64,000 nucleotides of DNA from JTS-AC122 sp050246015 (GTDB taxonomy: Bacteria > Planctomycetota > Phycisphaerae > Phycisphaerales > UBA1924), in NCBI GenBank assembly GCA_050246015.1, contig JBFWWU010000018.1, forward strand, positions 1 through 64,000, read 5' to 3'. Positions within the stretch are counted from its first letter, which is position 1, and each line of letters starts with the position of its first letter. The notes under the pieces were generated by a model. It was not told the DNA's origin. It saw nothing but the letters and a program-made list of their open reading frames with translations, and ran no database searches. This document shows positions 18,147-26,547 of this stretch, piece by piece. Made by a program: the position numbers and the translations under genes.

Positions 18147-18965
18147 TTACAGTTTCATGTCGCGCCACGCCGGGAACGTCGCTCGCCATTCTCGGACCAT
18201 CGCGGGGTCAATCCGGACCGATAGCACCGCTTCTTCGTCTGCGAGTTCCCCCAGGATCTCACCCTTGGGCCCGACCGCGATCGATCCGCCCGAATAGGTG
18301 AGCGCGGGATCGCTCCCCGTGCGATTCACGCCCACCACGAACGCCTGGTTCTCGATGGCGCGCGCGATCAGCAGCGTCCGCCAGTGCATCGCCCGCGGCG
18401 CCGGCCAGTTCGCTCCGATCACGTACATCGTCGCCCCGAGCGACAGTCCGCGCCGGAAGAGTTCAGGAAATCGCAGGTCGTAGCACACGGCGGGACAAAT
18501 GGTGACGGGTTCGCCCCCGCCGCACGTCCACGAATACGTCAGAACGGTGTCTCCTCCCACGAACCGTTCGGTCTCCTTGCCGTACGAGAACGGGTGGATC
18601 TTGGCGTATTCCGCCTGAACCGATCCATCCGGCCCGATGATCGACGCCAGGTTGCGTCCCTTTCCGTTTGAGTCCACCACCGTGCGCGCTCCGTGCACGA
18701 GGGCCTGACGCTCGCGCGCCAATCGGCTCAGAAACTCAATGGTTGTGCCGGTTGATGCCAATGTTTTGCAAGATTTCCCTCCCGCATGACACATTCCATC
18801 CCCGGTGGCGTCTGTATTGAAGGAAAAGCCCGTGTCGAACATCTCCGGCAGCACGATGAGGTCGCCCGCCGAAATGTTCGTTGAGTCCAGCAATGAGCGC
18901 ACGCGTGCGAAGTTCTGCTCCTTGTTCTCCCACGCGATGTTGAGTTGGACCAGGTGAGCGCGCAC
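18147..18965 (-). CDS. Carbon-nitrogen hydrolase, omega-amidase/Nit2-like
   Basis: A 272-residue nitrilase-superfamily protein. The catalytic triad can be placed as Glu in LPEMFDTGF (about 42), Lys in YAKIHPFS (about 122) and Cys in CPAVCYDLRFPE (about 162). The pattern is closest to omega-amidase (Nit2/YafV), which hydrolyses 2-oxoglutaramate or 2-oxosuccinamate, products of transamination. It precedes pdxH, whose product supplies the cofactor of transaminases, so a shared role in amino-acid nitrogen recycling is plausible but inferred. Confidence 0.85.
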   Translation of the reverse strand: MRAHLVQLNIAWENKEQNFARVRSLLDSTNISAGDLIVLPEMFDTGFSFNTDATGDGMCHAGGKSCKTLASTGTTIEFLSRLARERQALVHGARTVVDSNGKGRNLASIIGPDGSVQAEYAKIHPFSYGKETERFVGGDTVLTYSWTCGGGEPVTICPAVCYDLRFPELFRRGLSLGATMYVIGANWPAPRAMHWRTLLIARAIENQAFVVGVNRTGSDPALTYSGGSIAVGPKGEILGELADEEAVLSVRIDPAMVREWRATFPAWRDMKL

Positions 18966-19320
18966 GGCTGATTCCTGTAGACAAAGGTGAATGGAGACAG
19001 ACGCCGTCGGGGTCAGCGAAAAAGACTGTCAGAATGACAGACTCTAGGTCGGCGGGCGATGAGTACGTCCGCGGATCAATCGCTCGCCAATCCACGCGCA
19101 AAGTGGGCGCTGGCGTGTCAGGAATGTGCAGTTCATGCGGAAAAGCAGGTGTGAAATGTGTGCGAAACTCGGAGTGAACAGAAAAGCGCAAACGGGTGAT
19201 GCGGCGGGCAGTCCACGGCCGATCACACCGGGCGCGGAAACGCGCCACGAGCAATTCCCAACAAGGGCCCGGAGGGGCACGGATCGCCCGTCGCACAATC
19301 TTGAGAAAGGAGCGGAGGGG
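18966..19320. other. Divergent intergenic region between hydrolase and maf
   Basis: About 355 bases with no convincing gene. A short inverted repeat ctgtc-agaat-gacag lies at 19026-19040. The frame of maf is open back to 19126, but the sequence there is not maf-like and the strong ribosome site is at 19307-19320. No clear promoter hexamers were found. Confidence 0.45.
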
Positions 19321-20079
19321 ATGAGTTCCATCGAAACCTGCGCCGGCGCACCCCGGTTGAATCGAAACAAGGATGTCATGAGACCCATGCCGAGCGCGAC
19401 CATGGATGTGCTGAACGAGTTCTTCGAGGACGCGACGGAACTGGACCGCCCGGTCCTGCAGCCGCGTGTCCTTCTGGCGAGCCAGTCGCCGCGCCGGCGC
19501 CAGTTGCTGCTTGAGTACGGGATCGAGTTCGAGACCGTTTCCGCGAAAGTGGATGACGGACTGCTGGTCCGCGGCGGCGTGTCGCCGAGCGAGTGGGTCG
19601 CGGCGCTGGGCTACTTCAAGGCGGCGGCGGCGATGCGCGACCTGGGCGAGTGGCCCTACGCTCCCGGCGAGGTGATCATCGTCGGGGCCGACACCATCGT
19701 GCTCAAGGGGAACCAGATCATCGGGCAGCCGCGAAGCGCGGTTGATGCCGAGCGGATCCTCCGCCTTCTGGAAAACGGCTCTCACAGCGTGCTGACGGGC
19801 GTCGCGATGATCGACGCCGGGAGCGGGCAGCGCGACATGTTCGTTGATCGCGCCACCGTGCAGGTCGGCGAGATCGGTCACGACGCGATCCGCGCGTACG
19901 TTGATTCCGGCGCCTGGCGCGGGAAAGCCGGCGCGTACAACCTGCGCGAACGGCTCGATGCTTCCTGGCCCATCACGTACTCGGGCGATCCGACGACGAT
20001 CATGGGGCTGCCGATGGGGCAACTCAAGCGACGCCTTGTCGAGTTCGCGGATCGATGCGCCAAGAGTTCGCTCGTCTGA
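19321..20079 (+). CDS. maf: Maf family nucleotide pyrophosphatase
   Basis: A 252-residue protein. Maf motifs are LLASQSPRRRQLL (about 48-60), VGADTIVLKGNQIIGQP and GKAGAYNLRERL, ending with GDPTTIMGLPM. Maf proteins hydrolyse non-canonical or damaged nucleoside triphosphates such as dTTP/UTP or m7GTP analogues in the cytoplasm. The start at 19321 is chosen because aaggagcggagggg immediately precedes it. The first 45 residues are an extension beyond the usual family N terminus; the MRPMPSA methionine further in is an alternative. The gene stands alone and is followed by a strong GC hairpin. Confidence 0.88.
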   Translation: MSSIETCAGAPRLNRNKDVMRPMPSATMDVLNEFFEDATELDRPVLQPRVLLASQSPRRRQLLLEYGIEFETVSAKVDDGLLVRGGVSPSEWVAALGYFKAAAAMRDLGEWPYAPGEVIIVGADTIVLKGNQIIGQPRSAVDAERILRLLENGSHSVLTGVAMIDAGSGQRDMFVDRATVQVGEIGHDAIRAYVDSGAWRGKAGAYNLRERLDASWPITYSGDPTTIMGLPMGQLKRRLVEFADRCAKSSLV

Positions 20080-20108
20080 TTCCCTCCCTCAAAGTTAACT
20101 CATACCCG

Positions 20109-20138
20109 CGGGCCCGGGGGTCAATCCCGGGCCCGTTG
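20109..20138 (+). terminator. GC-rich hairpin after maf
   Basis: A perfect 10-bp stem (cgggcccggg / cccgggcccg) with a 7-base loop, about 30 bases past the maf stop. Only TTG follows, so it is a terminator candidate without a proper T-run. Confidence 0.55.
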
Positions 20139-20214
20139 CGTGTCGGCGCGCGGCGGACCGAGCCAGCGTTGAGACGGTGGATCATCGCCCGGCTCGGCGG
20201 TTCTAGAGTTCTTC

Positions 20215-22095
20215 ATGAGAACGTGGCCGCTTGTGATCTGGTTCGTGTTGTGCGGGGCGATGCTCGCGCCGCGCGCGGGCGCGCAGCCGTCCGCGCTCAA
20301 GGCGATCCTCGATGAACATGTTGAGTGGCTCTACGAGGAAGATCCGCTCGAAGCGGTGCGCCGCGGCGAGGAGCGGTTCTGGGGACGAATGCGCGACGAG
20401 AGCCCGGCGGCGTACAACCGCCGCCTGGAACAGGTCCGGGATCGTCTGGCGCGTCTCACGGCGCTGGCACCCGAAGGCTTGAGCGAGTCCGAGCGCGTCG
20501 ACGCCGACCTGCTTCGATATGAACTCGAGCGGTACATCGACGGCGCGCGGTTCCACGGCGAGCGGATGCCGCTGGATGCACGCAGCGGGCCGCAGGTGTG
20601 GCTCCCGCAGTTGGGGACCACGCTGCCGGTGCGGACCGCGGCGCAACAGGCCGGGTATGCCGCGACGCTGGAACAGATCTCGCGGCAGATCGACGAAATC
20701 ATCGAAGAGATGAGGCTCGGCCTGGAAGAGGGGCGCGTGCCGCCGCGGGCGGCGATGATCGGCGCCGACGCCGCGGCCGGCTCGCTGGGTTCGAGCGACT
20801 TTGCCGAACATCCCACGCGCAGCCCGTTCTTCGACCCGCTGCGGGCGCTCCCGCCGGAGGATCCATCGGCGTCGCGTGCCCGCGAGGCGATCCGGACCAA
20901 GATCACGCCGGCGTTCGCGCGGCTGGGTGCGTTCCTCCGGGATGAGTACATCCCGCGCTGCCGCCAGAGCATCGGCGCATCGGACTCGCTCGACGGGGCC
21001 GAGTGGTACTGGTACCTGTTGCGGGGTCACACGACCACGCCGCTCACGCCGAGCCAGATCCATGAGATCGGCCTGAAGGAAGTGGCCCGAATCCGCGCCG
21101 AGATGTTCGACGTCATAGCGCGCTCTGATTTCCGCGGGAAGTCGTCGCTGAGCGGCGATCGGCTCTTCGACGCGTTCACCAGTTATCTGCGCCACGACTC
21201 GCGCTTCTACTACACCGACGCCGCCGACCTGATGTCCGATTACCGCGCCCTGTGCAAGCGGATCGACGCCGAACTTCCCAAGTTCTTTGGCACGCTCCCG
21301 CGGAACACCTACGGCGTGCGGGAACTCCCGCTTATCGCCGCGCGGACCTCGCCCAGCGCGTACTACTACCCCGGTTCGCTCCGCGGCGGCGTGCCCGGGT
21401 ACTTCATGGTGAATACGTACGAACTGAGCCAGAGGCCGAAGTACGACATGGTGCCGCTCGCGCTCCACGAGGCGGTGCCGGGGCACCACCTGCAAGGCGC
21501 GCTGACGCAGGAACTCGAGGGCGTCCACCCGTTCCGGACGTTCACGGGGTACACGGCGTTCGTCGAGGGGTGGGCGCTGTACGCCGAGCGGCTGGGACTG
21601 GAGATGTCGGACGCGGACGCGCCCGACGCCGACCGCACGGGCACGAGCGACGACGACCGCGCGCTCTGGGGCGGGCGCGGCCTGTTTCGTTACGCCTACG
21701 ACGATTTCGGGCGACTCAGTTTCGAGATGTGGCGTGCCTGCCGACTCGTCGTTGACACGGGCATCCATTCCAAGGGGTGGACGCGCCAGCAGGCGATCGA
21801 CTACGTGATGCAGAACACGGCGCTGAGCCGGCTGAACATCGAGCGAGAAGTCGATCGGTACATCGGCTGGCCCGGGCAGGCGTGCGGGTACAAGATCGGC
21901 GAACTCAAGATCCGCGAACTCCGCGAGCGCGCCGAGCGGACGCTGGGGGACCGGTTTGACATCCGCGCCTTCCACGACGCGGTGCTGGGCGCGGGCGCGC
22001 TCCCGCTGCCGGTGCTCGAAGCAAGGATCGATCGATGGATCGCCGCGGGCGGCCGGCAAGGCGGCGTGCCGCCGGAGCAGGGCCATGCCCGCTGA
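20215..22095 (+). CDS. DUF885 family putative metallopeptidase, exported
   Basis: A 626-residue protein with a signal peptide ending near RAGAQPS. The decisive motif is LHEAVPGHHLQ at about 416-426, an HExxxxHH-type zinc site typical of DUF885 proteins. EGWALYAERLG, about 28 residues later, supplies further conserved acidic residues. The family is related in fold to thermolysin-like or carboxypeptidase-like metallopeptidases, and its members are poorly characterised. The protein is probably periplasmic or lipid-anchored. Its stop overlaps the start of the GGQ-domain gene, so they may be co-translated. No functional link between the two is evident. Confidence 0.82.
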   Translation: MRTWPLVIWFVLCGAMLAPRAGAQPSALKAILDEHVEWLYEEDPLEAVRRGEERFWGRMRDESPAAYNRRLEQVRDRLARLTALAPEGLSESERVDADLLRYELERYIDGARFHGERMPLDARSGPQVWLPQLGTTLPVRTAAQQAGYAATLEQISRQIDEIIEEMRLGLEEGRVPPRAAMIGADAAAGSLGSSDFAEHPTRSPFFDPLRALPPEDPSASRAREAIRTKITPAFARLGAFLRDEYIPRCRQSIGASDSLDGAEWYWYLLRGHTTTPLTPSQIHEIGLKEVARIRAEMFDVIARSDFRGKSSLSGDRLFDAFTSYLRHDSRFYYTDAADLMSDYRALCKRIDAELPKFFGTLPRNTYGVRELPLIAARTSPSAYYYPGSLRGGVPGYFMVNTYELSQRPKYDMVPLALHEAVPGHHLQGALTQELEGVHPFRTFTGYTAFVEGWALYAERLGLEMSDADAPDADRTGTSDDDRALWGGRGLFRYAYDDFGRLSFEMWRACRLVVDTGIHSKGWTRQQAIDYVMQNTALSRLNIEREVDRYIGWPGQACGYKIGELKIRELRERAERTLGDRFDIRAFHDAVLGAGALPLPVLEARIDRWIAAGGRQGGVPPEQGHAR

Positions 22096-22603
22096 ACGCT
22101 GGCATCACCCGGCGTGCTTGGACGACGACGAACTGCTCAAGCAGTGCGACGTGGGCCGGGGCCGATCGTCGGGCCCCGGCGGGCAGAACCGCAACAAGGT
22201 CGAGACGCTGGTCTACATGACGCACGTGCCGTCCGGCGTCGAGGCGCACGCGGGCGAACGCCGGAGCCAGATCGAGAACAAGCGAGTCGCCCTTCGTCGC
22301 CTGCGGCTGGCGCTGGCGACGGAAGTACGCACCGGCGTGCCGATCGGTCTGATCGGCTCGGCGCTGTGGCGTTCACGAGCGAGCGGCGGGAAGATCGCGT
22401 GCAGCCCGGGACACCACGACTATCCGGCGCTGCTCGCCGAGGTAATGGACGTGGTCGCCGACGCGGGGTGGGACCTTCGGAAGCCCGCGCTGCGCCTGGA
22501 GGTCTCCTCGAGCCAACTCCTCAAGTTGATCAAGGACCATCCGCCGGCGCTGGTGGTTCTCAATCAGGAGCGTCAGAAGCGGGGGCTGCACCCGATGAAG
22601 TGA
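22085..22603 (+). CDS. Peptide chain release factor-like protein (GGQ domain only)
   Basis: A 172-residue protein consisting of an RF-1 catalytic domain. The GGQ motif lies in SSGPGGQNRNKVETLVYM at about 30-47, followed by the conserved VEAHAGERRSQIENK. There is no codon-recognition domain. Such short factors (ArfB/YaeJ or planctomycete RF-like) hydrolyse peptidyl-tRNA on stalled ribosomes. The C terminus QKRGLHPMK is not strongly basic, so the classical ArfB mRNA-channel tail is not obvious. The start ATG at 22085 overlaps the DUF885 stop by 11 bases. Confidence 0.82.
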   Translation: MPAERWHHPACLDDDELLKQCDVGRGRSSGPGGQNRNKVETLVYMTHVPSGVEAHAGERRSQIENKRVALRRLRLALATEVRTGVPIGLIGSALWRSRASGGKIACSPGHHDYPALLAEVMDVVADAGWDLRKPALRLEVSSSQLLKLIKDHPPALVVLNQERQKRGLHPMK

Positions 22604-22641
22604 GCGACGGGGCACGGAGCGGGGATCGCCGCGCGCTGGCG

Positions 22642-23403
22642 CTAGTCCGCGATATTGACGTCGATGCCCATGGCGCGCAGTTTTTCGACGGTGGCGGGAT
22701 TGGCCTGGGTGTCGGTGATGATGTGATCAAGTTCACGCACCTGGCCGAAGAACTCCACCGCGCGGACCCCGAACTTGGACCCGTCGATGAGCAGGTAGGC
22801 CTTTTCGCACAGGTCGAGCATGCGCCGCTTGATGCCGGCGTGTTCGTCGGCGGTGACGCTCAGGCCGCGTTCCAGGTCCAGCCCCTTGCACGAGAAGAAA
22901 AGTTTGTTGATGTGGAAACGTTCGAGCGTCTGCTCGGCGATCGGGCCGACGTACGACAGCGACGGGGCATCGAGCACGCCACCCGTGGAGATCACCCGGA
23001 TGCGTGAACGATCAGCCAGGATCATCGCCACCGCGACGGAGTTGGTGACGACGGTCAGCGAGAAGTCAAAGAGCGCCTTGGCGAGTTCGCCGGCGGTGGA
23101 ACTGGCGTCGAGCGCGATGACGTCGCCGTCGGCGACGTACCGGGCGGCGAACTCGGCGATGGCGCGCTTCTCCTGGATATGCACCGTCTCGCGGATCCCC
23201 AGGGGGAGTTCGCGCCGGTCGTGTTCGATGGTGACCGCTCCGCCGTGGATCCGCTGCAACTTCCCTTCGTTGTCGAGGCGCTCCAGGTCTCGGCGGATCG
23301 TCTCCTCGGTGACGGCGAGTTCCTGCGCCAGCGCCGCCACTCGTACGCTTCCGGCGCTCTGTACTTTCGAGAGGATGACTCGGTGCCGCTCTTTGGCGAG
23401 CAT
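22642..23403 (-). CDS. DeoR/GlpR-type transcriptional regulator
   Basis: A 253-residue repressor. The N-terminal winged helix (KERHRVILSKV...VTEETIRRDLERLDNEGKLQRI, about 5-55) is followed by a DeoR C-terminal sugar-phosphate sensor domain (IALDASSTAGELAKAL, VVTNSVAVA, FFSCKGLDLERGLS). The gene is divergent from the rhamnulose-phosphate aldolase/dehydrogenase, with a 172-bp shared control region containing an inverted repeat over the likely transcription start. It is therefore the probable repressor of that gene, induced by a rhamnose or fucose pathway intermediate. That assignment is inference. Confidence 0.9.
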   Translation of the reverse strand: MLAKERHRVILSKVQSAGSVRVAALAQELAVTEETIRRDLERLDNEGKLQRIHGGAVTIEHDRRELPLGIRETVHIQEKRAIAEFAARYVADGDVIALDASSTAGELAKALFDFSLTVVTNSVAVAMILADRSRIRVISTGGVLDAPSLSYVGPIAEQTLERFHINKLFFSCKGLDLERGLSVTADEHAGIKRRMLDLCEKAYLLIDGSKFGVRAVEFFGQVRELDHIITDTQANPATVEKLRAMGIDVNIAD

Positions 23404-23456
23404 GGTGGGTTCTCATAACAAGAGGACAGAAGCGACCGGATTCATGTGAGATTTCG

Positions 23457-23485
23457 TTGATCCAGTTGTGATCGTATCGGATAAT
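23457..23485 (+). promoter_or_regulatory. Promoter of the aldolase/dehydrogenase gene
   Basis: TTGATC at 23457-23462, a 17-base spacer and GATAAT at 23480-23485. The predicted transcript starts near 23492, giving an untranslated leader of about 84 bases. Confidence 0.65.
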
Positions 23486-23512
23486 GTTGAAATCGTCAAC
23501 GGATCACGTTGA
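23486..23512. promoter_or_regulatory. Probable DeoR-type operator
   Basis: An inverted repeat GTTGA-N5-TCAAC at 23486-23500 sits directly over the predicted transcription start. Further GTTGA half-sites lie at 23456-23460 (over the -35 box) and 23508-23512. This arrangement suits repression by the divergent DeoR-family regulator. Confidence 0.6.
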
Positions 23513-23575
23513 TTCACAAGCCCGAACTCAGAAAACTCCAGCGCGTGTGTTGGTTCACAGAGGGTTGAGTAAGCC

Positions 23576-25789
23576 ATGAGCAATGTGCGAAGCGGGATGA
23601 CCCATGTGACGTTCGGGTGGGACGACGCCGCGGCGTCGAAGATGGACCCGGTCGCAAGGCTGGTGTATCGATCGAACCTGTTGGGGAGTGATCAACGGAT
23701 TACGAACACCGGCGGAGGGAACACATCCGCGAAGATTGTGGAGAAGGACCCGCTGACTGCACAGCCCGTGGAGGTGCTCTGGGTGAAAGGCTCCGGGGGC
23801 GATCTTCGGACGAGCACGAGGGCGAACTTCTCGTCGCTGGAACTGCCGAAGGTGCGCTCGCTCAAGCAGGTGTATGCGAGTTCCCCGGTCAAGGGCGTGA
23901 AGACCGAGGCGGAAGATCGCATGGTCGGGCTCTACAACCACTGCACGTTCAACCTGAATCCCCGGGCGTCGTCGATCGACACGCCGCTGCACGCGTTTGT
24001 GCCGTATGCGCACGTGGATCACATGCATCCTAACGCGGTGATCTCGATCGCGGCATCCAAACGAGCCAAGGAACTCACGAGCGAGGTCTACGGCGACGAG
24101 GTGGTGTGGACGCCCTGGCAACGGCCCGGGTTCGAACTCGGCTTGACGCTGGAGAGGATCTGCCAGGACCGGGGACGCCGGGTGCGCGGGGCGGTCATGG
24201 GCCAGCACGGGCTGATCAACTGGGCCGACGATGACAAGGCGTGCTACGAACGGACGCTGGACCTGATCGAGAAGGCGTCGCGGTACATCGAGTCGAAGGA
24301 CCGCGGCGACGCGACGTTCGGGGGCGCCAGGTACGGGGCCATCACCCCTGAGCGGCGCCGGGAGGTGCTGCTGGAGATCCTCCCCTGGCTTCGCGGGCTG
24401 GTCTCCGGCGCCGGGCAGGCGGGCGGCGGGAAGCGGATGATCGCCACCGTGCACACCAGCGACGCGCTGCTGCGGTTCGTCGCGAGCGTCGATGCGCCGC
24501 GACTGGCCGGGCTTGGAACATCCTGCCCCGATCACTTCCTGCGGACCAAGATCAAGCCGCTCTTCGTGGATTGGGACCCGGCGGCGGAGACCATCGAGGC
24601 GCTGCGGGCCCGGCTGGTCGAGGGGCTCGGGCAGTATCGGAAGGACTACGCGGCGTACTACGAACGCTGCAAGCGGCCCGACTCGCCGAAGATGCGCGAT
24701 CCCAACCCCACCGTCGTCCTTATCCCGGGCATCGGGATGATCGCCCTGGGGAAGGACAAGAGCGAATCGCGCGTCACCGCGGAGTTCTACGCGTGCGCGG
24801 TCGAGGTGATGCGCGGCGCGGAGGCCATCGACGAGTACATCGCGCTCCCGCAGCAGGAGGCGTTCGACATCGAATACTGGCTTCTGGAAGAGGCGAAACT
24901 GCAGCGCATGCCGGCGGAGAAGGAGTTCGCCCGGTGCGTGTGCGTGGTGGTCGGCGCGGGCGCGGGGATCGGCCGATCGGTGGCGCACCGGCTGGCTAAG
25001 GAGGGAGCCCACGTCGTGTGCGCCGACGTGAACAAGGACGCGGCCGACGCCACCGCCCGCGAACTGACTTCGCTTTACGGCGTGGGGATCGGGGTGGCAG
25101 GGACCGGGGTGTCGGCGTGCGGGCCGGCGATCGCGGCCGGCGTGGACATCACCTCGCGCGCCAGCGTTCGCGCGATGCTCGACGAGGCGGTCATGGCCTA
25201 TGGCGGGATCGATCACGTCGTCGTGACGGCGGGGGTGTACGTCCCCCCGGACGCCAGGGGGAACATCAGCGACGACAAGTGGAAACTGACGTTCGATGTC
25301 AACGTGATGGGGGCGTACTTGGTCGCGGACGAGTGCGCGAAGGTGTGGCGCTCGCAGGGGCTCAAGGGGTCGCTCGTGCTGACCACGAGCGTGAACGCCG
25401 CGGTCGCCAAGCGGGGGAGCCTCGCGTACGACACGAGCAAGGCGGCGGCGAACCACCTGGCGCGCGAACTCGCGGTGGAACTCGCGCCGCTGGTGCGGGT
25501 GAACGCGGTTGCGCCGGCGACCGTCGTCGAAGGCTCGACCATGTTCCCCCGCGACCGCGTGATCGCGTCGCTCACGAAGTATTCGATCCCATTCGCGGCG
25601 GAGGAAACGACCGAGTCGCTGCGCGCCAAGTTGGCTCAGTTCTACGCCGACCGCACGCTGCTCAAGTCCCCGATCACGCCCGCGGACCAGGCCGAGGCGG
25701 CGTGCTTCCTGCTCAGCGACAAGAGCGCCAAGACCACCGGACAGGTCATCTCGGTAGACGGGGGGCTGGCCGAGGCGTTCCTGCGCTGA
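23576..25789 (+). CDS. Bifunctional rhamnulose-1-phosphate aldolase / short-chain dehydrogenase
   Basis: A 737-residue fusion. The N-terminal class II aldolase domain has TNTGGGNTSAK near 43 and the metal-binding HVDHMHPNAV near 145. From about 450 there is a complete SDR domain with VVGAGAGIG and a catalytic YDTSKAAANH near 618. The fusion cleaves rhamnulose-1-phosphate to dihydroxyacetone phosphate and lactaldehyde, then acts on lactaldehyde, as in known bifunctional RhaD/RhaE-type enzymes. Length and domain order fit that family. A second ATG 21 bases in is possible. The other rhamnose genes (isomerase, kinase, transport) are not adjacent here. Confidence 0.9.
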   Translation: MSNVRSGMTHVTFGWDDAAASKMDPVARLVYRSNLLGSDQRITNTGGGNTSAKIVEKDPLTAQPVEVLWVKGSGGDLRTSTRANFSSLELPKVRSLKQVYASSPVKGVKTEAEDRMVGLYNHCTFNLNPRASSIDTPLHAFVPYAHVDHMHPNAVISIAASKRAKELTSEVYGDEVVWTPWQRPGFELGLTLERICQDRGRRVRGAVMGQHGLINWADDDKACYERTLDLIEKASRYIESKDRGDATFGGARYGAITPERRREVLLEILPWLRGLVSGAGQAGGGKRMIATVHTSDALLRFVASVDAPRLAGLGTSCPDHFLRTKIKPLFVDWDPAAETIEALRARLVEGLGQYRKDYAAYYERCKRPDSPKMRDPNPTVVLIPGIGMIALGKDKSESRVTAEFYACAVEVMRGAEAIDEYIALPQQEAFDIEYWLLEEAKLQRMPAEKEFARCVCVVVGAGAGIGRSVAHRLAKEGAHVVCADVNKDAADATARELTSLYGVGIGVAGTGVSACGPAIAAGVDITSRASVRAMLDEAVMAYGGIDHVVVTAGVYVPPDARGNISDDKWKLTFDVNVMGAYLVADECAKVWRSQGLKGSLVLTTSVNAAVAKRGSLAYDTSKAAANHLARELAVELAPLVRVNAVAPATVVEGSTMFPRDRVIASLTKYSIPFAAEETTESLRAKLAQFYADRTLLKSPITPADQAEAACFLLSDKSAKTTGQVISVDGGLAEAFLR

Positions 25790-25887
25790 GAGCACCGTGC
25801 GGGCGCGCCACGAGTGTGACCATGCTATTTACATCTGAGCCGCCCGGCGCGAGCCAGCGGGGAGGGGGCGCGCGGTCTCATGGCCCA

Positions 25888-25905
25888 CGCGATCATGCGA
25901 TCGCG
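25888..25905 (+). terminator. Hairpin downstream of the aldolase gene
   Basis: A 7-bp perfect stem cgcgatc/gatcgcg with a 4-base loop, about 100 bases after the stop. No T-run follows, so this is only a possible Rho-assisted end. Confidence 0.3.
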
Positions 25906-25932
25906 CCGCGCCGCCGAGCGCTTCCACCGACC

Positions 25933-25984
25933 GCTGGCGCGGTTCGGCTCAGAGACACGCTGGCGCGGTTCGGCTCAGAAACAC
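25933..25984. repeat. 26-bp direct repeat, two copies
   Basis: Two adjacent 26-bp copies beginning gctggcgcggttcggctcag, differing at one base. They lie in the 273-bp gap before the DinB-like gene. Nothing else notable is in that gap. Confidence 0.85.
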
Positions 25985-26062
25985 TGATGGTCACGCCCGG
26001 CGCCACCGCTGCCGCTGCGATCCCGCTTCCGGCGCGTACACTAGCCCAGCGGAGGCGACCAC

Positions 26063-26536
26063 ATGGACCGAGCAGTCATCGAGCAATACGCACAGGGGGC
26101 GGACGATCTGACGCGCGCGATCGAGGGCCTGTCCGGCGCCGACATGAACGCCCGTCCCGTGCCGGACACCTGGAGCATCCAGGAAATCGTGATGCACATG
26201 ATGGACAGCGACCTGATCGCGTCGGACCGCATGAAGCGCATCATCGCGGAGGACAACCCGCTGATCCTCGGGTACGACGAGACCAGGTTTTCTCAGCGGT
26301 TGCACTACGACAAGGCCGACGCGAACCTCGCATGCCGGGTGTTTGCGATGAACCGGCAGATGACCGCCGCGCTGCTCCGGCTGCTTCCCGATGAGACGTT
26401 CCAGCGCACCGGCGTGCACAACCAGGCCGGCAAACTGACGCTGGCGCAGATGGTCAAGGGGTATCACGACCACTTGCAGCACCACCTCAAGTTCCTGCAC
26501 CAGAAGCGGCGACTGCTGGGCAAGCCCGCGAACTGA
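26063..26536 (+). CDS. DinB-like four-helix metal-binding protein
   Basis: A 157-residue protein of the DinB/YfiT superfamily. A conserved His lies in SIQEIVMHMMDSD (about 37-50) and two more in KGYHDHLQHHLKFL (about 133-146), which would form the typical three-His metal site of the four-helix bundle. Bacterial members include thiol-dependent S-transferases and proteins of unknown role. The start has a clear ggagg site 8 bases upstream. It lies 11 bases before holA and is probably co-transcribed with it. Confidence 0.82.
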   Translation: MDRAVIEQYAQGADDLTRAIEGLSGADMNARPVPDTWSIQEIVMHMMDSDLIASDRMKRIIAEDNPLILGYDETRFSQRLHYDKADANLACRVFAMNRQMTAALLRLLPDETFQRTGVHNQAGKLTLAQMVKGYHDHLQHHLKFLHQKRRLLGKPAN

Positions 26537-26547
26537 ATCAGAGTCTC

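Noticed and set aside
20203..22086. A 627-codon minus-strand frame opposite the DUF885 gene
   Set aside because: Arg-rich shadow of the plus-strand metallopeptidase, whose HEAVPGHH motif shows the correct frame.
25018..26394. A 458-codon plus-strand frame overlapping the aldolase/dehydrogenase and DinB-like genes
   Set aside because: Arg-rich out-of-frame translation of two recognisable genes.
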